The notes under the pieces are model-generated. The model was not told the origin of the DNA. It did not search any database and was given only the letters and a program-made list of their open reading frames with translations. DNA of 14,882 nucleotides from Oehlia diaphana (lineage: Eukaryota; Glomeromycota; Glomeromycetes; Glomerales; Glomeraceae), in the NCBI GenBank assembly GCA_003833135.1, contig QZLH01000580.1:52829-67710 (forward strand), in the 5' to 3' direction. Shown in pieces: positions 9,421 through 14,882 of the stretch (within the stretch, counting starts at the first letter, position 1; every line of letters starts with the position of its first letter). The translations under genes were made by a program, and so were the position numbers.

Positions 9421-10716
9421 TTAATTATCGATTTTTATATCTTCCATTCTTTCCTCAATTTCTTGAGCGTCTGAAAATATTTTACTCAGAGGTTGGTTAG
9501 TAAATCTAAATTCAGGATAACTTTGTCCCTTAGTTATTTCATTGTTATCTTTAGAACTTTGGCCACGTATTCTCCGATTGGCGACTTCAAATTGTTTTTT
9601 AAGCGGAACTTCAGTAAATGTAAGAAGCATATCAAGTAAGTCTGAAGTAATAGGTCGCTTTTCTGGATCAACATTTAAACATTTTTGCATTAATTCACGG
9701 TAGCATTCCGGAGTTTCAATTACGTCATTTGGATGTACTCCATTAATTATATCACGAATCAATTCATCTTTATCAGTTCCACGGTTAGAATATGGTTCCT
9801 CCCCTGATGCTAGTTCCCACATTATCATACCAATACTATAAACGTCTGATTTAATGGAAGTTTCGTTTCCACTACTCACTATGACTTCGGGTGCAATGTA
9901 TAGTAAATTGCCATATTGTTGTTGTTCTATTTTAGAATCTAAATTGGCACATGAATCCAATTCAGAAATATATACATCCAATTCAATTTCGTCCCAGTCA
10001 TCGGCTTCTTGAATTAATATATTTCCTGGATATAAATCGCGATGTATATATTTTGCATCATGGATTTTAGAAATAATTCTTACAATTTTTTTCAATATCA
10101 ATAATCTTTTAAACCAACTAAGTGGATAATTATTCCAAACATAATTTCGTAAATTTCCACCATTTACGTATTTTAATACCATATAATAATTAGTGTTAGA
10201 ATCTTGAGTAAATCCATAACAATCTATAACATTTTCAATTTTTAAATGTAACTCAAGATTTTTAATAGTTGATTCTAATTTAAATTTTTGTAAAATTATT
10301 TTAACTGGTCCGCTTCTCGTCCATTCTTGGGAACTGTCATTCCATCCTCTTATTCCATTCAACCAAGTTGCAGTATAAAATTTTTTTTCACAATATGAAC
10401 CTTGTGCGGTAGGTTCTATATTTCTCAATTGATCGTAATTAATCCACACAAAATATTTATGATTTTTTACATTGAGTTGAGAATTTTTAATAAGTTCATC
10501 TAGATCTTTATTTCCACTCGTCCAATTTTGATCTTTCTGGAATGCTTTAGCTTCACATTCACGACACCAATAATGATGCTTGAATTTACCACAATTCTTG
10601 CATACGGTTGGATTATTGCCTAAAGTCTCTGACACACTATCGGGGTTGGGTTGAGAATCCTTATTTCCACTCGTCCCATTATGAAGGAATGCTGACACTC
10701 TATCGGGGATGGTCAT
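9421..10716 (-). CDS. Zinc-ribbon protein with a kinase-like domain, predicted pseudokinase
   Basis: 431 aa, no intron; the start is the first in-frame ATG. Residues 39-54 form a small zinc ribbon (C39-x2-C42, C51-x2-C54), followed by a TSGNKDLDELI segment typical of expanded glomeromycete kinases. The kinase-like domain spans about 95-365. It keeps hinge and C-lobe landmarks (LKYVNGGNLRNYV, HRD 225-227, N232, APE 275-277, SDVYSIGMIMWEL and R354 in PEKRP). It has lost key catalytic parts: the glycine-rich loop is degenerate (TAQGSYCEKKFYTATW), the VAIK lysine position is Gln143 (IILQKF), and the DFG triad reads ELD (252-254). Phosphotransfer is therefore unlikely, and a scaffold or allosteric-partner role is an inference. 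TSGNKD occurs twice (15-20, 66-71), and PDRVSAF/PDSVSET repeats 21 codons apart. The gene starts 71 bp after the active kinase gene ends. Confidence 0.88.
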   Translation of the reverse strand: MTIPDRVSAFLHNGTSGNKDSQPNPDSVSETLGNNPTVCKNCGKFKHHYWCRECEAKAFQKDQNWTSGNKDLDELIKNSQLNVKNHKYFVWINYDQLRNIEPTAQGSYCEKKFYTATWLNGIRGWNDSSQEWTRSGPVKIILQKFKLESTIKNLELHLKIENVIDCYGFTQDSNTNYYMVLKYVNGGNLRNYVWNNYPLSWFKRLLILKKIVRIISKIHDAKYIHRDLYPGNILIQEADDWDEIELDVYISELDSCANLDSKIEQQQYGNLLYIAPEVIVSSGNETSIKSDVYSIGMIMWELASGEEPYSNRGTDKDELIRDIINGVHPNDVIETPECYRELMQKCLNVDPEKRPITSDLLDMLLTFTEVPLKKQFEVANRRIRGQSSKDNNEITKGQSYPEFRFTNQPLSKIFSDAQEIEERMEDIKIDN

Positions 10717-10787
10717 ATCAGATATAGTAGGGTAATCGTACCCTAGAAGATAATAATAATTAAGTAAAATGACAATATAACAAGTTA

Positions 10788-11969
10788 CTAGTTTTTCTCT
10801 AAAAAAATTACAATAATACCAGTATCGGGATTTCCGGATGTATCATCAGATGAATTTCCATTATCCTCTTCAATAAGTTGTTCACGTTCAATTGACATGG
10901 ATTGTAATCGTGATAAAACATTATCAATTGAAGGTCTGGAATCTGATTTAAATTGCCAACAATCGGTATAAATCTGCTTGTATTGTATTGGAGTTCCCTT
11001 GACAGGTTTTTCCCGCTTGCCATTACGAATTTTATAAACAAGATCCCAATTATAGAGTTCTTTAAGAAAAGGCGTACGACAACTTGAAATTTCCCATAGC
11101 ACTACTCCTAAACTATAAATATCAGATGTTTTATCCAATACAAATTTTGAATCATGAAATTTTTGCGGGTCAATAAATGGTATTATTCCAAATATTTTAT
11201 TATTGGATGACCCTATTGCGCTATTTAAATCTTTAGATAATCCAAAATCAGATATTTTAATGTCACCATCGTTAATAAGGATATTCTTCGTATGCTAAAA
11301 TATGTAGAAAAAGCATATCATTCTATATTTTTAAATTTCATTTAAAGAAATTTTTAAATGATTACCAGATCACAATGTGCGATGTCCTTTTCATGAAGAT
11401 AACAAAGCCCTTCTGCAATTTGACATGCGAGGCGTTGTCTTTCTTCCCAATTAAAATTATCGTTATCTTTATTTTTTTCGGTGAATTCACGTAAATTACC
11501 TTGGTTTGCAAGTTCCAGTACGAAATAATACCCTTGTTGTTCGTCTTTATATTTTATTATATTGGACATTCAATTTAATGAAGTTACAAATTTAAACAAA
11601 CGACTTTTTAATGACTAACCTCGGCTTATTCCATGAAACCGAATTATTCTTTTATGTTCTATTTGACTATGAACTTTTAACTAAAATTTGTAGTAATTGT
11701 ATTAAGTTTTAAGTAACATAAAAGATAATTTAAAACTATTTTACTTTAAATACAGCACTCCTTACTTCTCTATTAAAAACTTTATAAACTTCATTCTTAA
11801 CTATTTTCTTAATTGCTAAGGTTCCTTTGGTTTCATGGTTTGTTTCATAAATCTTACTAAATCCACCTTGACCTATTTTTTTTTTTTTATCAGCGTTAAG
11901 TTCAGAATAAGGTATTTCTTCAATTTCATAATCTCTAATAGCAGCTTGATACCAATCCTCTTCGGTCAT
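10788..11969 (-). CDS. Protein kinase, TKL-like, four exons, catalytically intact
   Basis: My model has exons 11969-11766, 11680-11620, 11544-11366 and 11294-10788, giving 316 aa with phases that agree. Introns are 85, 75 and 71 bp, all GT-AG (GTAAGG...TTTTAG, GTTAGT...ATAAAG, GTAATC...TTTTAG). The 61-nt second exon supplies LKVHSQIEHKRIIRFHGISR, which continues FNRE of exon 1 as kinase families require. Landmarks: glycine loop GQGGFS (33-38), VAIK-type Lys54 (LAIKKI), catalytic loop HCDLHTKN with Asp147 and Asn152, DFG 164-166, then IPFIDPQKF in place of a classical APE, and SDIYSLGVVLWEI. The catalytic loop has Cys before Asp, so this is a non-RD kinase. The protein ends TSGNPDTGIIVIFLEKN. 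It probably phosphorylates Ser/Thr or Tyr; the substrate is unknown. The family is massively expanded in Rhizophagus. It starts upstream of, and runs in the same direction as, the pseudokinase gene. Confidence 0.88.
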
Positions 11970-12025
11970 GATTAGGAAATGAAAAGTTTTTTTTGTACTT
12001 TTATGCAGCTATGCTTAATATATTG

Positions 12026-12045
12026 ATATATATATATATATATAT
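12026..12045. repeat. (AT)10 dinucleotide repeat in the kinase promoter
   Basis: An uninterrupted AT repeat lies about 57-76 bp upstream of the kinase ATG (11967-11969), continuing as TATAT to 12050. It is a likely length-variable microsatellite and may also serve as the TATA region of the kinase gene; the latter is inference. Confidence 0.65.
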
Positions 12046-12393
12046 TATATTGCAACATTGAATTATTTCTAAATGAAGATTTTACAATAACCTCTCAATA
12101 ATGTTTACCATTTAGCCGCTGTAAATTTTACAACTTACGAAAATTTACAATGAAAAAGAAAATGGTATTTTGGCGTTTATGTCTAATCATCATAAAATTG
12201 TGCGATATAAATAATCGAGTATGATACCCAGCTCATCCGCTGTGAGTACAGCAGGGCGGGAAAACAAATATTTATCGGCTACACACATTTTTTGGCAAAT
12301 CTATAAGAAAATTTATGTAAGGTGCAGTTAACGCAACAACACTAGCGTTACCCCCCAAAAAAAGCACTGGTGGCCGGCATTATGCGGAATTAT

Positions 12394-12414
12394 GCACTGT
12401 CACGTGAACAGTGC
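12394..12414. promoter_or_regulatory. Near-palindromic CACGTG (E-box/G-box) site
   Basis: GCACTGTCACGTGAACAGTG plus C is a near-perfect 21-bp inverted repeat centred on CACGTG. CACGTG is the classic core bound by bHLH and related factors. It is about 430 bp upstream of the kinase ATG. Binding is not shown. Confidence 0.4.
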
Positions 12415-12508
12415 GGTGACAAATAATGAGTGACGAATAAATTTTTACCCTCAGATAAATATAAACAATGAAAACACTGAGGGGCGTGACGGATGTGATG
12501 ATTTTACA

Positions 12509-12522
12509 TGGTCACGTGACCA
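12509..12522. promoter_or_regulatory. Perfect palindromic CACGTG site
   Basis: TGGTCACGTGACCA is a perfect 14-bp palindrome. The 12-mer CACGTGACCAGT (12513-12524) also occurs exactly at 549-560. It may be a bHLH-type site or a conserved part of a dispersed repeat. Confidence 0.45.
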
Positions 12523-12557
12523 GTACTTTTTTTGGGTAAGATCAGTTAACGCAGCAA

Positions 12558-13698
12558 ATGATTTGCAACGATTTGTGATGTCGATCATTCTAAAAATATA
12601 AGTCTATTTTTACAAACAAACGAAAAGTAAAAACACATATTTTTATTGTATGTTAATAAGATGAATTATTTTTTTTTTTAAAAAAAAAAATTTTATTTAA
12701 ATTAGGTTCTGAAAATCATGAACTCAAAATTTCAAATCAAGCTATTAAACCTATTTTGAAAAAAAAGAGTTTTTTGATAATGTTCACATAATATTAGATA
12801 TTTTTAAACTAATAAAAGAGGCATATCTTAAGTTTAAAAGAACATATACTATATTGGTAGATTGTTACCTTTATTTCCTTAGAATTGCAACTTTTTTTAA
12901 ATAAATGCCAATAATTGATTACTACTCATTAAAGAATTCTTGCATTAAAACCTTTAAATTTCTTTAATTTGACAAAAATATTTACTTATTAGCTTTTTTT
13001 TTCCATTCACAATATAAAGATATTACTAATATAAAAAAAAATAATTAAATAAGATAAATAATTTAGGATAAATCTAATTATAATATTCTATTACAAGTTT
13101 TATTTGCAACAATTCCCAATTTTATCCAATTAAAATTTAAAATTAGACATAATATAAATAAAAACAAAAGATCAGTCATATAATTAAAACAAAAGAATTT
13201 TTTAAAAAATTTAAGAAACTGCTTATAATTTAAAATTTTGTTTATGAAACTATTTTAAGTACATTAAGTAAAAGTTTTTCAAATTAAATTTTGCATATAC
13301 AAATTTTATTTGTAAAATACATACTAAATTTATTATTAAAAAAATAAAAAATGAGTTAATGACAAATTATAGCATTTAAAATATTTGTGGCATATAAAAA
13401 AAAATTTAAATTTTTTTAGTAGTTTCATCCCTTTTTACTGCAAAGCGCCCATATTTTTTGGAAAAAGAAAAAGGCAAAATATGTAAAAAAATGTATAAAA
13501 AATTATCTAATATGACCATTTTCACATATTTGTCATTCCAAATAATTTTGATTACCACTATATTATATCATATTAATAATACTATTTTTAACAGTATTAC
13601 AATTTAAAATAATTAAAAATATTTTGTGCTACTCCTGTTAATGTTAACAAACTTTCACTAATTATTAACCCATTTGATTTAATATAATATATAATATT
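12558..13698. other. Very AT-rich intergenic DNA
   Basis: No gene is recognised in this 1.1 kb. It has long T and A runs, including a T-run/A-run hairpin-prone segment at about 12669-12690, and no frame with coding composition. Confidence 0.45.
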
Positions 13699-14369
13699 TT
13701 AAAAATAATGATAAGTAAATAGTGTATAACCTTTCACAGTTTGACTTGCAAAAATATTGAGATGAATTGGCAAATAAATTTGCAATGAAATATAGAATAA
13801 ATCTTCAATTTGAGTGACTGCATTTTGGCTATAATAATGGTTACTATAACCTCCATAATACATTGCTATTACCTTGCCAATACAAATTTTTGCTTCATAT
13901 AGCACAATTACATAATCAATTTTTCTGCAATGGAAAATCTTGAGTAATATTTGCTGACTCAATACACATAACTGCATTAAATAATAAATTATTAATAAAT
14001 TATATAAATTTAATATATTATGTTTAAAATATATTATACTTACTTTCACTTGCAACTTTATCAGTACGTTTCTGTTTTAATAATTCATTTTGTTGTAAAT
14101 TTGCAAGATTAGCTGTCATTGTTTTCCAATTTTCTTTCCATCGCTTTTCACATTATTTTATAAACTGCATTTCAGGATTATCATTATTTGTAAAATGTGA
14201 AATTATATGACTAGCCTTATTTGGATTAATAGTGTTTATTTTTTTGTAACTGATTGCATATGCATATGCATGATTTTGTCTTTTAATTGGCCTTAAATTA
14301 TGTTTCATAGCGTTTTTGTAATGCAATTATAGTTGAATAATCCAGTTCTTCTATCAGAAGAAGATATCT
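13699..14369 (-). pseudogene. Decayed gene for an unrecognised protein, with one intron
   Basis: Coding character runs on the minus strand from about 14369: LIEELDYSTIIALQKRYET, then after a frame change NHAYAYAISYKKINTINPNK, SHIISHFTNNDNPEMQF and NLANLQQNELLKQKRTDKVA. An intron with good borders lies at 13972-14043 (GTAAGT to AATGCAG, 72 bp). The next exon gives CIESANITQDFPLQK, then a frame slip at an AAAAA run, then DYVIVLYEAKICIGKVIAMY, NAVTQIEDLFYISLQIYLPI and SQTVKGYTLFTYHYF to a stop at 13699. A TAA at 14153-14155 interrupts the first exon. I cannot name a domain. It resembles a recurrent hypothetical protein I associate with Rhizophagus genomes, possibly carried by a mobile element; that is from memory. 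It lies next to a pogo-like element end but outside its terminal repeat. Confidence 0.6.
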
Positions 14370-14506
14370 ATTAATAGAAAAATTTTTTCAAAATTATTAA
14401 TTATATTAATACTTAATAATAATATATTGTTAAAAGTTAATATAATACTATACCATGCAGAGTAAGTTGCTGAAAGATTCTTGTAGTATTATTTAAAGTT
14501 AAAATA

Positions 14507-14882
14507 CAGTCTGCCCTCGATATAACGAATTTGGTGTCCAGGCCGATCAGGCCTTTATAATACAAAAATTTGGTAACACTATAACGAAATATTCGGTATA
14601 TTATAGCGAATAATCGGTATACCACTATAACGAATTTTCATTATATTATACCGAATATTCATTAAAAATTTATTATTATTTATTTTAAGTGATAACTATA
14701 AATAATAAATTACGTGATTTTTAAATTTTTAACAACATTTTATTATACTGAATTATTTATGAAAATGTAACAAAAATTGAGTCTCTTAATTACACGAATA
14801 AATTTACTCAATTATATTAATATAACTATCAAGATTAGTCTGTTTTGCAGAAATAAACCGTTGTTTTAAAGCTTCTTTTTTT
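14507..14882. mobile_element. End of a pogo/Tigger-like DNA transposon, running off the window
   Basis: The terminus CAGTCTGCCCTCGATATAAC follows a TA dinucleotide (14505-14506). Pogo/Tigger elements characteristically have inverted repeats starting CAGT with a CCCTCGATATAACG-type core and insert at TA. Subterminal ATAACGAA and related motifs recur at about 14523, 14581 and 14628. The other terminus is beyond the right edge. The tail of a transposase frame points toward this end from 14882, as expected for an element whose 3' end is here. Confidence 0.65.
14804..14882 (-). CDS. C-terminal tail of a pogo-like transposase (partial)
   Basis: The last 25 codons in the window read ...EALKQRFISAKQTNLDSYIN, then IIE and a stop at 14804-14806. 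The frame is open to the right edge. A KQTxLDxY/F-type ending is common at the C-terminus of pogo/Tigger/Fot-type transposases. The position, about 300 bp inside the CAGT terminus, fits. Whether the full gene is intact cannot be judged here. Confidence 0.5.
   Translation of the reverse strand, partial: KKEALKQRFISAKQTNLDSYINIIE

Larger units (their letters stand above)
12325..12557. repeat. Repeat-bounded patch with terminal inverted and flanking direct repeats
   Basis: A 15-bp direct repeat, CAGTTAACGCARCAA, flanks the patch at 12325-12339 and 12543-12557, with one difference. Inside it, TTACCCCCCAAAAAAAGCAC (continuing TGGT, 12348-12371) is an imperfect inverted repeat of 12519-12539 (reverse complement TTACCCAAAAAAAGTACTGG plus T). 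This looks like a roughly 192-bp MITE-like element, 12348-12539. The direct repeats are not immediately adjacent to the inverted repeats, so they are not a simple target duplication. The interior is GC-richer than its flanks and carries two palindromic CACGTG sites. It lies about 380-570 bp upstream of the kinase start. Confidence 0.55.

Noticed and set aside
10808..11041. 77-codon minus-strand frame inside the last kinase exon
   Set aside because: It is out of frame with the kinase C-lobe, which has the correct motifs in the other frame.
14437..14625. 62-codon minus-strand frame across the transposon terminus
   Set aside because: It spans the CAGT terminus and its ATAACGAA repeats, so it is unlikely to be coding.

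Overview
The window looks like nuclear DNA from a filamentous eukaryote, most likely an arbuscular mycorrhizal fungus of the Rhizophagus type (Glomeromycotina). The reasons are very AT-rich intergenic DNA with small GC-richer coding islands, GT-AG introns of about 64-85 bp, a TKL-like kinase pair of the class hugely expanded in these fungi, a Crinkler-type effector relic, and many decayed transposon genes. The species assignment is inference from gene content; no rRNA or marker gene is present.

Layout. 1-1125 is non-coding: a 3x30-bp tandem repeat, a foldback sequence (193-373) and a GC-richer patch of palindromes and CACGTG boxes (450-760). 1126-1765 (-) is a broken, secreted-like gene with a TATA box. 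2141-4253 (-) is a Crinkler pseudogene that keeps its family motifs and one intron but has many stops and frame changes; a 249-bp MITE-like element with terminal inverted repeats and 7-bp flanking duplications (4277-4525) sits 23 bp upstream of its start. 4541-6200 is very AT-rich DNA with a foldback at 5994-6090. 6208-7225 (+) is a dead DDE integrase/transposase. 7796-8324 is a 529-bp near-perfect palindrome with about 250-bp arms.

9421-11969 (-) is the only part that looks functional. The upstream gene (10788-11969, four exons, 316 aa) encodes a kinase with all main catalytic residues. The downstream gene (9421-10716, 431 aa, no intron) encodes a zinc-ribbon plus kinase-fold protein that has lost the beta-3 lysine and the DFG aspartate, so it is a predicted pseudokinase. 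They are 71 bp apart in the same direction and share a TSGN-type linker, which suggests an active kinase/pseudokinase pair or a once-fused tandem kinase.

Upstream of the kinases, 12325-12557 is a repeat-bounded patch with palindromic CACGTG sites. 12558-13698 is AT-rich and empty. 13699-14369 (-) is a pseudogene of an unrecognised protein with one intron. From 14507 to the right edge lies the end of a pogo/Tigger-like DNA transposon, with the last codons of its transposase entering at 14804-14882.

The window therefore holds one working-looking signalling locus set among relics of effectors and mobile elements.
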